NCBI GenBank assembly: GCA_016802295.1
Contig: JAESIW010000180.1
Coordinates: 3,455,975 to 3,519,974 of the forward strand
Origin: Brachionus rotundiformis
Lineage: Eukaryota > Rotifera > Eurotatoria > Ploima > Brachionidae
Length of the DNA stretch: 64,000 nucleotides
Direction: 5' to 3'
The position numbers were made by a program, and so were the translations under genes. The notes beneath the pieces were generated by a model that worked only from the letters and a program-made list of their open reading frames with translations, did not search any database and was not told where the DNA came from. How positions within the stretch are numbered: the first letter of the stretch is position 1; each line of letters begins with the position of its first letter. Below, one piece after another: positions 25,563-38,500 of the stretch.

Positions 25563-26482
25563 NNNNNNNNNNNNNNNNNNNNNNNNNNNNNNNNNNNNNN
25601 NNNNNNNNNNNNNNNNNNNNNNNNNNNNNNNNNNNNNNNNNNNNNNNNNNNNNNNNNNNNNNNNNNNNNNNNNNNNNNNNNNNNNNNNNNNNNNNNNNNN
25701 NNNNNNNNNNNNNNNNNNNNNNNNNNNNNNNNNNNNNNNNNNNNNNNNNNNNNNNNNNNNNNNNNNNNNNNNNNNNNNNNNNNNNNNNNNNNNNNNNNNN
25801 NNNNNNNNNNNNNNNNNNNNNNNNNNNNNNNNNNNNNNNNNNNNNNNNNNNNNNNNNNNNNNNNNNNNNNNNNNNNNNNNNNNNNNNNNNNNNNNNNNNN
25901 NNNNNNNNNNNNNNNNNNNNNNNNNNNNNNNNNNNNNNNNNNNNNNNNNNNNNNNNNNNNNNNNNNNNNNNNNNNNNNNNNNNNNNNNNNNNNNNNNNNN
26001 NNNNNNNNNNNNNNNNNNNNNNNNNNNNNNNNNNNNNNNNNNNNNNNNNNNNNNNNNNNNNNNNNNNNNNNNNNNNNNNNNNNNNNNNNNNNNNNNNNNN
26101 NNNNNNNNNNNNNNNNNNNNNNNNNNNNNNNNNNNNNNNNNNNNNNNNNNNNNNNNNNNNNNNNNNNNNNNNNNNNNNNNNNNNNNNNNNNNNNNNNNNN
26201 NNNNNNNNNNNNNNNNNNNNNNNNNNNNNNNNNNNNNNNNNNNNNNNNNNNNNNNNNNNNNNNNNNNNNNNNNNNNNNNNNNNNNNNNNNNNNNNNNNNN
26301 NNNNNNNNNNNNNNNNNNNNNNNNNNNNNNNNNNNNNNNNNNNNNNNNNNNNNNNNNNNNNNNNNNNNNNNNNNNNNNNNNNNNNNNNNNNNNNNNNNNN
26401 NNNNNNNNNNNNNNNNNNNNNNNNNNNNNNNNNNNNNNNNNNNNNNNNNNNNNNNNNNNNNNNNNNNNNNNNNNNNNNNNNN
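25563..26482. other. Assembly gap of 920 N
   Basis: Unknown bases. Any open frame crossing it is meaningless. Confidence 0.99.
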
Positions 26483-26753
26483 TTTTAATTATAAATTTGT
26501 CGATTAAATATGAAAATTGGATCATAATTAAGCTAAATTTTACTCAGTTTTTAAAAATACAAATCTCATTAAAAACATAATTCTAATAAAAAAGTCAATA
26601 TAATTTTTTATTTCTAGATCAAAAATGAAAATAGTTATGATTCGACAATTATCAGTTTTAAAAAAAAATTAATAGATTTTTCAACAATCTAGAAATTCAA
26701 TCAAATTAAGATTAATTAACTTGTGAGATAAATTTTTGTCTTTAGATTAAGAA
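26483..26753. repeat. Gap-flanking direct repeat, right copy (gap 1)
   Basis: Second copy of 25286-25562. It ends at the same point (TTAAGAA) at which the left copy runs into the N block. Confidence 0.9.
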
Positions 26754-27562
26754 TGATCTAAAAATAGGATTAAATCACAATGTTAATTAAAAAACCTAGC
26801 ATATGATTTGGATCACAAGTATTTTTTATTAAAAAGTTGAAAAATATTTAGGTTATTTATTATATCAAAAATTAAAAAAGATATCCACTTAAAATTTTAC
26901 TTCAAAGTTTTATTTGAAAGTTATTTAAAGTTAATAAAAATAAATTGAATCAATTAAAAAGATGCTTAGAATTAATTTTAAAAGATTTTCGATTTCGAGG
27001 CGTGTTCTTTTTATTTGATAAATGAATAAATCATTAAAAAATTCTCACAACAATATATTTGATTTAAAAAATAATCAATCAAAAAATTAAATAAAAAATA
27101 AAATATAATTTTAACTTAAAAAAAGCTTATGTAACATAAATAAACAGAAAAATACAAACATTAAACGGAATTTAATTACATAATATTTGCTTTAATTAGG
27201 ATATTCTTAATGAAGTTTAGATATTTCTATTTTGTTCTATTAATTCATTGATCAATCAATATCACTTAAGAAATGTTTATTAATATTTAAAAAATATTTT
27301 TTTGAGTTATATTTAAAAGCTCAATTTTGAAAATTTTAATATTATTTTTAAAAGAGTAAAAATAATTTTTGTCACTAAACTCATTAAAAAGTTAGCCATC
27401 TGGTTTATAGAGATAAGAATTTTTATCGATTTAGTATAAAGATTATTTTTTATCATTCTTATTAAGTAATATTCTTTAGAAAAAAGATGACTTTTCCCAC
27501 CTATTAAGTGAATATAAATACAAATTGAATAATTTTTAAAAATATATCCAAAAAAAAACAAA
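26754..27562. other. Intergenic upstream of cathepsin L copy 1
   Basis: AT-rich with poly-A/T runs. It holds the cathepsin promoter (TATA box listed separately). No coding content was seen. Confidence 0.5.
27513..27520 (+). promoter_or_regulatory. TATA box, cathepsin L copy 1
   Basis: TATAAATA lies about 43-50 bases before the start codon, a spacing that allows a short 5' UTR. Confidence 0.5.
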
Positions 27563-28611
27563 ATGAGAGGCTTGATTCTAGTTTTTGCATTAGTCTGTGC
27601 TGCTTCAGCTTTAGACTCATCATTGAATGCTTATTGGCAATCATTTAAAACCGTCCACCAAAAAAATTATGAAAGTTCATCTGAAGAGTTGTACAGACGT
27701 CAAATTTGGGAAAACAATCTTCAATTCATTAGACAACACAATCAAGAAGCCCAACTTGGTCACCACGATTTCACTGTTGCAATGAACAAATTTGGTGATT
27801 TGGTAATTTAATTTTAAAAGAATATTCTTTGAGAACTGAGTTCATTTGCTTTTTATAGACTGGTCAAGAATTTGCCAATATTTATAATGGATTCAATTTG
27901 ACAAGTGCTTTGAATAGAAGAGTTAACAGACGATATGTTGCTAAAAATCTAGCTATTCCAGATTCCGTTGATTGGAGAACTCAAGGTTACGTTACCCCAA
28001 TTAAAGATCAAGGACAATGTGGTTCATGCTGGGCTTTCTCAGCTGTTGCTTCTTTGGAAGGTCAACACTTCAAACAATCTGGTAGCTTAGTCTCCTTGTC
28101 CGAACAAAATTTGGTTGATTGTTCAAGAAAATACGGCAACATGGGCTGCAATGGTGGTTTGATGGATCAAGCTTTCGATTATATTAAAGCCAACAATGGT
28201 ATTGACACCGAAGATTCATATCCATACACCGCCAGAGATGGAAAATGCAAATTTGATCCATCAAATGTTGGAGCCACTGATACCGGATATGTAGATATCC
28301 CACAAGGAGATGAAAAAGCTTTGACTGAAGCCATTGCTACCATTGGACCAATTTCAGTAGCCATTGATGCCAGCAGAAGCTCATTCCAATTTTATTCAAA
28401 AGGCATCTATTCCGATAGAGGTTGCAGCTCAACTAGACTTGATCATGGTGTAACTGCTGTTGGTTATGATTCATTGGGACAAGGAAAAGATTACTACATT
28501 GTCAAAAATTCATGGGGAACTAGCTGGGGTGATAAAGGTTACATCTGGATTGCCCGTAACGATAAAAACATGTGCGGTATTGCCACTGCTGCATCATATC
28601 CATTAGTTTAA
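27563..28611 (+). CDS. Cathepsin L-like cysteine protease, copy 1
   Basis: Papain-family (C1A) lysosomal or secreted endopeptidase made as a pre-pro-enzyme. Exons 27563-27802 and 27859-28611 give 330 residues; the 56-bp intron lies in phase 0 after MNKFGDL. Signal peptide: about residues 1-16 (MRGLILVFALVCAASA). The propeptide carries the ERFNIN-type inhibitor motif (ELYRRQIWENNLQFIRQHN) and MNKFGDL. The mature enzyme starts near IPDSVDW. The catalytic set is complete: oxyanion Gln and Cys137 in GQCGSCWAFS, His in LDHGVTAVGY, Asn in VKNSWGTSWG. GCNGG confirms cathepsin L rather than B type. A close inverted paralogue lies at 46441-47430. The intestinal or yolk-processing roles usual for invertebrate cathepsin L are inference only. 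Confidence 0.97.
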
Positions 28612-28838
28612 ATATTTTCATCAAATTAAAGAGAAAAACTTTTTTAAAATAAATTTTACTAATAAAATTGCGTCTAATAATGTAAAACGAATCTATTCAA
28701 TTTAAAAAACCTGAATATCAAATAAATAGATCTAAAATTTAAAGATTAAATTTTATTTAAATAAGAATTTAAAAGTATTCGATTTCATTTTTTAGTATTA
28801 TAAAATATGGCAGAAATACAGCTTAAAAATATTTTATA
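28612..28838. other. Short intergenic spacer
   Basis: Only 227 bp separate the cathepsin stop from the peroxidase start. AATAAA-type signals (about 28649-28665) serve the cathepsin transcript, and the peroxidase TATA box follows. Confidence 0.5.
28799..28806 (+). promoter_or_regulatory. TATA-like box, haem peroxidase
   Basis: TATAAAAT lies about 33 bases before the peroxidase ATG. Possible core promoter; spacing implies a very short leader. Confidence 0.35.
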
Positions 28839-30816
28839 ATGTTCTTAAATTTTTTAGTAATTTTTCAAGTTCTTTGGATATTTTCCAAAGGACAAGAATT
28901 CGATAACTTTGCAGATATTGCAATTACAGACCAATGTCCATTTCAGTCAAATCAATTTACATGCAACGCCAACACTAGATATTCAAAACTGGATGGATCA
29001 TGCAATAATTTAGAGCGTCCTTGGCTAGGTAAAGCTTTCATTCCGTTTAAAAGATACCTTCGACCTGTTTATGACGATCAAACAAATTCCCCAAGATTGA
29101 GATCACGATCAGGTAATTTTTTGCCTAATCCGAGAACTTTAAGCTTGCTGTTTTCCATGGATCGATCGAGCTATGAAGTTTTGTACACCCATTTACTGCC
29201 AATATTTGGCCAATTCATGGCTCATGATTTAACAAATTCACCACCTAGCCAAGGTTAATCTTTCGATGGCTAAAAAGAAATTATATTCATTCAGAATTTA
29301 TTAAGATTCAAGTGGTAATAGCTTAAATTGTGATTGCTCAGGTTCTAATTCAGAATGCATTTCAATATCAATGCCTTCAAATGAAAACATTATGAGAATG
29401 TCTTGTATGAGATTGGCAAGAACTGCACCAGCTAATTTCTTTATAAACTGCGGATTTAGTAAAAATTTTCCAAATTTAGGTAAAAGCTCATATTTAATTA
29501 ATTCAAGTCAAACGTGAACAATTAAATACTATGACATCATTCTTGGATGGCTCTCAAATCTATGGTTCGAATGATGAGCGATCTAATTCCTTGAGGCTTT
29601 TTCAGTCTGGTTTATTGAAAACAAGCCAAGGGACCACAAGCAGACCATTTTTACCTTTGTCACAAGTTCAATGTGGAGATGAAAATATAATGACATTTTG
29701 CTTTATGGCAGGTGAAGACCGTACAAGTGAAAATTTAGGTCTTGTCGCAGTTCAAACATTGTTTATGAGAGAACATAACCGTATTGCAACTGAATTGAGT
29801 AGAATTAACCCTCATTGGAATGATCAGGCATTATTTATGGAAACAAGAAAATTAATTATTGGAATATATCAGCATATAATTTACCGAGAATGGCTACCAA
29901 CTATTATTGGTCAAAATTATGCATTAAAAGCTGATTTGTTACCTTCGCCGTATTCTGGTTTCTCAAATAAATATAATCCTAATGTTAATCCAACAATTGC
30001 TAATGAGTTTGCCACTGCAGCTTTTAGGTTTGGTCATACTTTGGTAAGGAATAATTTTGGCAGATATGGTGGAAATGGTTATGTAATTGCAGCATCACTG
30101 AACATATCAGAAATAATTTTCAAAAACATACAAGCTTATAAGTGAGAAATAAAATTTAACTTAATTTAAGTTAAATATTTAATATTTTATTTAGTACAAT
30201 GACTGGAGGAATTGAGTCAATATTTTTAGGTTTATTAAATGAGCCTGCGGCAAAATATGACTCTAATTTAGCAGACACACTTCAAAATCATTTGTTTGAG
30301 TTTAAATTACCAGATGGTTCAGTACAAGCATTGGACTTATTGGCTGCAAATATAAACAGAGGCAGAGATCATGGAATAGGGCCTTATAATCAATACAGGC
30401 AAAAATGTGGCTTACCATTCGCCTACAGTTTTCAAGATTTTGCTGATGTAATGTCTTGGGAGAACGTTCAAAAACTTGCTAATGTTTATCAGTAATTTTA
30501 GAATTTTAATCTTATTTTTAGATAATTTTTTTTAATAAGAGATGTTAATGATGTTGATTTATATTTGGCAGGACTGTTTGAGAATCCTGTCTTTGGTGGT
30601 GTTGTTGGACCGACATTTGCTTGCTTGATCGCAAATCAATTTAAAGACTTAAAAGTTGGTGATAGATATTTTTATGAAAATGGACCTTCGAAAAGTGCAT
30701 TTACTGTCGATCAATTGAACGAAATTAAAAAACTTTCTCTATCTCGATTGATTTGTAATGATTTTGATATAGATCAGATACAAAAAAATGCATTTATGAT
30801 CAACAGTCAAAAGTAA
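28839..30816 (+). CDS. Secreted animal haem peroxidase (peroxinectin-like)
   Basis: Member of the animal haem peroxidase superfamily (peroxinectin, peroxidasin and myeloperoxidase relatives); secreted, oxidising halides or phenols with H2O2. Exons 28839-29253, 29306-29479, 29508-30141, 30195-30491 and 30540-30816 give 598 residues. Signal peptide: about residues 1-18. Recognised motifs in order: NNLERPWLGK, the distal site IFGQFMAHDL (distal His), calcium loop TSFLDGSQIYGS, the catalytic Arg-Glu in MREHNRIATEL, proximal His in FRFGHTLVR, the helix NINRGRDHGIGPYNQYR and GLFENPVFGG. The Asp that normally precedes the distal His (QFxDHD) and makes an ester bond to haem is Ala128 here. Introns 2 and 3 are short (28 and 53 bp), the 28-bp one unusually so. 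No Ig, LRR or transmembrane region is present. Confidence 0.94.
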
Positions 30817-32503
30817 ATTATAGAATTAAAAATTTCATGAGCAGAATTTAAATTTTTCTAAAGGATTTCGTGTAGTCAAATACCTTCATTGGATTTAAGT
30901 AAATGGAAAGCTTATTAAATCAATTTTTAATTACATATAATAAATTATTTTAAATTTTTCTTTTACAAATGATAGACTCATTTAACGTCTGTTCTCTTAT
31001 CAAAATTCAAAATTATTTTTAGAAAAGAATATCAAATTCATTTCAATTTTTATTTACTCAAAAGCTTTTTTTTTTACTGAAGAACATATCTGAAGAATTT
31101 TATAAATTAAAAAACAAAAATTAATTAAAATGATCATCAGAATGAATAAATGAAAAAATTATTTCTACCTAAAATTTGGCTACCAAGTTTCTTTTTAGTT
31201 AAAGATGACTTAAAAATTAGAATATTATTTTCGGCCTAATTATTTAGTTTTATTATTTATCATTACAATTAATTTCTCTATTTCTCAAACAATACAAAAT
31301 AATAATTAATTCTGGTCCTTAATTATTTTAAACTTTCAGTGCATGTTAAAAAATAATATAAATTGCCAAGAAAAGATTTTTACCAAGCATCTGAAATCTA
31401 ATTTCATTTATTAAACTAAATAAACTTTAATTTATTTTATCAAAATAATCATATTTTATCAGCTTTAAAAATATTTTTGATTATTACATATTAAACATTA
31501 TTATTTTAATATCTTGATTTATATATAGATTATTTTATAAATAATCTTATAAATACTTGAATTACATTATGCTCATAGAGAATTTAATTTTCAAGCAAAT
31601 CATCAAATAGTTACTTTTTTTTAGAATATCTTAAACTATTTCGGTGAAAATATTGAATAAAGGGTCTGAGACATATAATTTTCATGCAGCACACCAGTTG
31701 AAATGTCAAATGTCTTTGAAAATTTTGTCTAATGAAACTTGGATTTTCCTACTTGTCAAAAAAGCTAGGATACACTTTTGATTAATTAATTTGGTACATC
31801 AGATAATTGCCAAAATAGTTCAAGTCAATATTTATACCTTTATTTCATTATAGAGGTATTAGTGGCATTCTACGCTTCAATCTTTTGCCAGGCTATTTTT
31901 TTAAAATTGTGTTTATTTTTAGACTTGATTTAATAAAATGATAAATATCGAATTTTTTTATTTATATTTTTTATATGAAGGAAAATAAAAAACAATCAAT
32001 TTTTTAAATATTTTTATTTTTTTTAATCAATTAAATTCAATTATATTTGATTGTGTGTCTAGTCAAATGTTTGATGTTAAGAGTTTTAAGAAATATGTAT
32101 AGATTCTATTTACAACATACAAGATATAAAATAAAAAGAGATTCTAAAAAATCCAAAATAAAAAAACCAGAAAAAAAATAATAAGACTTTTAAACATTCG
32201 AAAATTTCACTATTACTAATTGACATAGAGTTTTGTCGCCCAAATGATATCGTACTGTGTACACAATATAACCCCGAATATTCCTTTATTCCGCGCTGAC
32301 ACAAGACCTTTCCCTAGCCCAAGTATCTCTTATAGACAAATTCAACATTTAAAAAATTCATTTTTCCTAAAACGATACAACAAATCAAATACTTCTAGAA
32401 TTGCACCAAACGCTTTTTGGTCAAGTGGAAAGAATTAGAAAAATTAGAAATAAAAATAATAACAAAAAAAAGACTACATTAACTATTTGTGAAAATATAC
32501 ATT
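30817..32503. other. Intergenic; 3' sides of peroxidase and CHD gene
   Basis: Convergent gene ends. The part from about 32,220 to 32,440 is richer in G+C than the surroundings and may be CHD 3' UTR. No coding content was supported. Confidence 0.5.
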
Positions 32504-35500
32504 TTATTCGTCTGAGTGTTTTACACGCTTGCTATCCGATTCAGATTTTCCATTTTTTTTAATGCTCAAATCCAAACCATGGTCATCATTTTCTCTTTTT
32601 TTCCCATTGCTGTTCATTTGCGACTTATTTAGCGAAGTTTTTGTAGGCAACTTGGCTCCTGAGCTACTTCCTGATCTGGTCGGTTTATTTTTATTCTTAT
32701 CATCATTTGATGCATTATTGCTAAATGAATTGAGTTGAGCCAATGCACTGAACATATTTGGATCTAGTCCTGCGGACTGTCCTGACAAAGCGCTTAATAG
32801 TTCTACTGGAAGTTTGCTAAAGTCAGCGCCAGGCATTCCGAAAGGCGGAGGTGGCATAAAGCCAGTGGGTAGACCAGGCATACTGGAACCACCGCCGAAA
32901 TTCATCAAATTACTCATTAAAAAGCCTAAATCAGGATTATTCTCCATGTCAGGGACATGAGACTGCTGTTGCTGGGCTGATGACAGATTGCTTGAGGCAG
33001 ATAACGCTGGCGAGAGACTGTGTGCTCGGTCAGGTGATGGTGATTTATTTTTGGAATTTTTTTGACCAAATGGCGCATTAAACATAAAAGGATTTGCAGT
33101 TGGATTAAATTGGGAAAAGTTCATCATTTCTTGTAAGAGCTTTTCTTGTTCCATCATGGAGGCTAATGCTGTTAAATTATTTGCATTTGACGGGTCAAAT
33201 TGGGACATAGCCGCAGCTAGACTGGAAAAATCAGGCATAGCCGACTTATTTTCGCTTTTAGTCGGCTTTTGTACTGTTTTTTGGTCAATTTTGGCCATTT
33301 TAGAATCTTTAAACTTTGACTCGGATGAATTTTTGGCAACAGGAGTCGAACACTTGGCCTCTTTGTTCAAATCGGAAGTAGAAGAACAAGGCATGCTTTT
33401 TCTACTCTCTGTCTTCGTTTTGCTAATTGGTTTTGTTTCTTTAGGTTTTTGGGCCGGCGAGTTTAAGCCGGACATATTTTGCATGGCTGCTAATTGGCTA
33501 GTGAACTCGTCCAATGAGCCCATGTCCATTCCAGGTGGTAGTTTTGGCAAGTCTTTGAGAAAATCCATAGGATTGAGACCAGGCAAGCCGGCTGCAAGTG
33601 GTGAGAACAAGAATGGGTTAAATCCGCTAGGATTTCCAAATGGCAAACTTGACGAATTGGACTGTCCACCAGCTAGGGCAGCAGCCATGAAGCCTGCTAG
33701 TGGATTATTAAGGTCTAGTGAACCACTTTGATTGAATAAATCGTTGGCCGATTGGTTTGGTTGTTTGGCAGTTTGTTTTGATTTGGAAGGTACACCGTTT
33801 GATTTTGGAGTTGTTGATGGCGATGGTTGAGGGGCACTTTTGCCAATTTGCTTTTGATTTTTACTACTTAGTCTAGATTTGACAATATCTGGCATTTTAG
33901 TGCCAAATTTGGCACGAACCATATCAGTGCATGACGAATCGATGTATATTTGTTCATTTTTATCTAAAAATGAAGCCAAATGTTTAAATGGCGGCACTTT
34001 GGCTGAGTTAACGCGCTTATTTGTTATCTTATTGTACAAGATTAGTTGACTGTTTGTATTTGAAGTCTGAGCTGTTGAGCTGTTTGAATCGGGACGAGGT
34101 GGTTCTTCATCGCCTTTTTTCGCTTCACCCTGGTTTTGAATGGAAAAGACCGAATTTTTCATAGTCATATTAAGAATTTCTTGTTCATCTGGCAGATAAT
34201 TTGGGTGCGAGAGTAGCCAGAGTGGAAGTTCGCTTCGTTTGGGAGCTTTTGAGCCGGTGAGCTTGGTACCGTCAGTCATATTAATGACCGAGATGCGCTC
34301 GTCGGGATCTTGGCCAGAAGTCATGAACAGAGCGGCAAGAGCCGCCAAATCATTCGGGTTCATGAGACCTTGGGACTGAGGTTGAGCTGGATTTGACTCT
34401 TTTTTCTTGGGCTTTTTAGAAACCTTGGTGGACGAGGAGCTCGACGAGGCGTCGCTGTTCTCCGAGTCCATTTGAGTTTTTGATTTGCACGGCTTTGGTC
34501 GCATTATTTCGCCTGGTTCCAAAAATTTACTCATATTGTTCTCGTCAATGGAATCGAGCGACTTGAAACCATATTGTTCGTACTTGGGCGGACGACCACG
34601 CTTAGGTCTTGAGCTGCCCTTGTACTCTGAGTCGTTGTCGTGACTCAAATTATCATCGTCGTCTTCCACAGAACAATTGTCATTCGAAAATATGTTTGGC
34701 GACTGCACCAAATTGGTTATGCTCAATGGATTCGAAACAGATAACTGTGAATTGGACGCTGATGGCAACAAGCCGTTTGGATACAATTTTTGAGCTGGCC
34801 ACTCACCTGTCTCAAAAAGAGTTATTATATTCTCCAAACGATTCAGTATGACTCGGTCTTTTGGCCACAAGATCATTGGCACACAATCTGCTTGAAAATA
34901 AGCATTTGGTTCTGCTGGTTCCTCAAGCTTTTCGTCCTTTTTTTCTTCTTTTATCTCATTTTGAAAGCAAGCATTTGGTTCTGCTGGCTCATCAATCTTT
35001 TCGTCCTCTTTTTTCTCACTTTCATCTTCTATTTTGGAATCTTTTTCCTCAATTTTTTTATCAACATTATCTTCAGCTTTAGTTTCTTTTTCATCATTCT
35101 CATTTTGATCTTGGCTTGGATTATCATCTTTTTTCTCCTCTTCGCTCGATTTGGCCTCTTGTACCAACTCATTAGGTTTTTTCTCCGGAGACGCTTCTGT
35201 CTCATCAATTACCAAATCTTTTTGACTCGTATCAATAACTTCTGATTTATCTTCCTGCTTAGGCTCCTCACTTTCATTAACATTATCATCACTAGCAACA
35301 TCATCATTGGCCTTGGTCTCTGGCTCAGACTCCTCTTTGATAGGAGAAGGATTTGATGGATTCGTTTTGAATGTACTTTGAATTCGATTTTGATTCTGAA
35401 AGTAGAATTGTATCGGATCCATAATTCGGTTCTCTGGCTCTAGGTCCTTGTTGTCTTCGTCCATTAGACGCTCGATATGCTTGGTGTAAGTGGTCAAGTC

Positions 35501-38500
35501 GGCTTTGAACGAAAAGTCTGTGTCATTGTAGTAGTAGTGCTCAGATCGGGCCAAGCCGTGTCTGGCCGCTGCTTTGACAAGCTCTTTGTCATGCTTGCCC
35601 GGAATGTACCAGTCAGGCAAGTCGGGCGTGAATGTGCATTTGTCCAAAATTTTCTCAAAATCCTCGCTTTTGAGAATTTCGAGACGTATCTTGTTCATCA
35701 TGTCTATACGTTGTAGACAGCGAGAGGCGCGCTCTTCGGTAATTGGCTCGACAGGCACCTCGATTACCGGCGCCGAGTCCTCGTCAGTCAATTTATTAGC
35801 CATTTTTTTGCACATGTAAACAAATGATAAATAGTAGTCGGTTAAAGTGTCATCTAACTTTTTATCCAATTGACTTAGCTCTCTAAACTTGTCCCATAAG
35901 AATACCAAATTGTCCTTGTCCAAACAGTCAACACCAAACATTGATATTGTCTTGTAGAATGTTTGCTCTTCACGTCTTGACCATTTTGATTGTTTTTCCA
36001 TTTGCTTAGCCTGAGCTCTCTCTTGGTTCACAGCCATTTTTGACAACCGTTTCTCTTGGCGTTCTGCGTTGCGTTTTGACATTAGTTGTTCTTGCTTTTT
36101 GTACTTTTGAACTGTTGCTATCAACCGTCTGAGACGATTGTTCATTTCAGACACAGTTGGAAACTTTTTATACTCAACACCTGAATTCGGTGCATTGTCC
36201 TCTTTGGGCTTATTAGCATGTTCGTCAGTCTCCATTTCAGTGTTTTCCTCGTTGTTACCTTCTTGTTCAGCAAGCAAATCATTGTCATCAGGTGGTCCAC
36301 ACAAACTCAAGAATACCAACTTTGGATCAGATCTGATCAAATTGTATTTTTCAAATCCGTGTTTGTAAACACCTATAACAATTGAGTTGTCGCATGATTT
36401 GTCCCACCAATCTGCAGGTAAATCAAATTGAACATCTGGAAGGGACAGATCTACACTTTCATAGCTGATCTCTGGATCGTTTGCATCAAGTCTATTGGCA
36501 TATTCTTCGCCCAATATTTCGCTCTTAATGTAGAAAAGCATGCGTAGGCGTAGAAGTATTTTATTGGCTTGTTTAATCAGATGTTTTTTATAATTTTCGT
36601 CGCCGAGTAGTTCCTCGGCGTTCTTGGCCCATTCAAGTTCAGCATAAGGCTTTTCAGAGTCTTGAGACTCTTGGTTTAGTGGTCTAGGCCGACGACCACG
36701 TACTACCGGTGCCGCCAGACCAAGATGATTCTTCAAATCTGCAAAATTCGACTTGGACGGGTCGATTAAGTCAAGTATAAATTGTTTTATGCTCTCATCG
36801 CCTGAATAGTTTTTGATTGTGTAAGCGATTATGGTTCGCGATAAATTTTCCACATCTTGTTCGCTTTGGACCTGAGCACCGCGTCTTTTTGACGATAGTT
36901 CCAAGTTGTTAAGAATTTTGGACCACCTAGACCAGCCATAAATGAGAAGTAGCTTCTCAACCTTGTAGCATTCCTCACGACACCAAACATTTGACTCTTC
37001 GTCGTCATCATTGCCACCTTCATCGTAGCCTTTGAATGGTGCATCGTCACTTGCGCCAGGTCTTCCGCGTTTTTTCTTGCGCTTTTTATCGCCTTTATCT
37101 TTGTTCTCATCTGAGTCGGACGATGAATAGTCGGACTCTTCCATTACATCGTCTGGACCACCATAGCGACGCGTTTGTGTTCGTCTACGTGGTTCATAAA
37201 TTATTCTCTCATCTTTTGGATTAAGTTTTTCCTCCATATCAATTTCAGCTTTTTTAGCCCATTTTTGCCAAAAGTCTGGATCGTCCAAAGCAATGTCGTT
37301 AGTTTCGCTTGTCTGAAAACTTGCCTTCGAAAATGTTGAGCCTTTCTGACCACCTTCTATTTGAATAACAGTGGAACGCTGTTGTAAAATTTTGTCAATA
37401 TCTTCTTCACAAAATTTGTCTCCAGCGCTATCGTCTTCCATAATGGCGCCATACGCTCCTTTTTTCAGCAAGTCTTCAATTTCTTTCTTGGTCATTTGAG
37501 AGTTTTGACCAGCAGCGGCATTAAATTTGTCCTCATTGCGCATAGATTGTAAAATAGCCTTGTCTAGGCCGAGTTTGAGCGATGCTCTGTCGAACATTTC
37601 TCGCTCATAAGTATTCCTAGTAATTAGTCTATAAATCTTGACAGATTTTTGTTGACCAATACGATGGACTCGAGCCTGAGCTTGTAAGTCATTTTGCGGA
37701 TTCCAGTCTGAGTCGTATATTATTACTGTATCAGCAGCGGTCAAGTTAATGCCCAAACCTCCCGCTCTGGTACAAAGCAAAAATGCGAATCGGTCCGAAT
37801 CAGGCTTAGAATATCTGTCAATGGCTTCTTGGCGTGCTTCGCCTCGAATTCGACCATCCAAGCGTTCGTAAGTAAATCTCATTTGAATCAAATAGTCTTC
37901 CAATATATCCAATACACGTATCATTTGAGAGAAAATCAGAACTCGATGACCACCTGCTTTCAATTTTGGCAATAGTTTGTCAACCAACACAAGCTTACCG
38001 GACGCTTGGACCATCGCTTGTAGGTTTGCTTTTTCATGACTGTCTTCTTTGTTACGATCCAAGTACTCTGCTATTATTTGATCCTCAGCACCTTTACAAT
38101 GTCAATAGAAAAATTATTTCATTTTTAATTATAATATATTAAATATAAATATGGACAATTTGTATATTTGTAAACTAGCATTCAAAATTAAACTTAAAAA
38201 TTAACTTAAAAAAACAGCTCAAATTAATAAAAAAAATAAATCTAATCAATTAGTGGAGAAAAAATATTTATAAAATTATTTATTTTTAAAATTTAGATAA
38301 CATGTAAAGCGTGTTATATTTAAACTATTCATATTAAATTACAGATTAATTATGGTATCCAAAGATAATCTCTCTAAGTTGAAATGATATTTTGAATTGA
38401 TCATCAACTTCGTCTTTTTCTATTTTAAAAAACTTAATTTATTAGACATTATTTTGCAAAATGGAAAAAATTAATTGATTCTAATTATTGATTTTACATC

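Noticed and set aside
25551..26525. Open frames of over 200 codons across the N runs at 25.6-26.5 kb and 58.8-59.5 kb
   Set aside because: They consist almost wholly of unknown bases.
33156..33731. 191-codon plus-strand open frame, and several similar ones at 34,600-41,200
   Set aside because: All lie antisense to the CHD coding exons and mirror its composition; no independent evidence.
34790..35245. Hydrophobic plus-strand frame resembling a multi-pass membrane protein
   Set aside because: It is the antisense of the Lys/Glu-rich CHD linker; antisense of Lys and Glu codons gives Phe and Leu, which mimics membrane segments.
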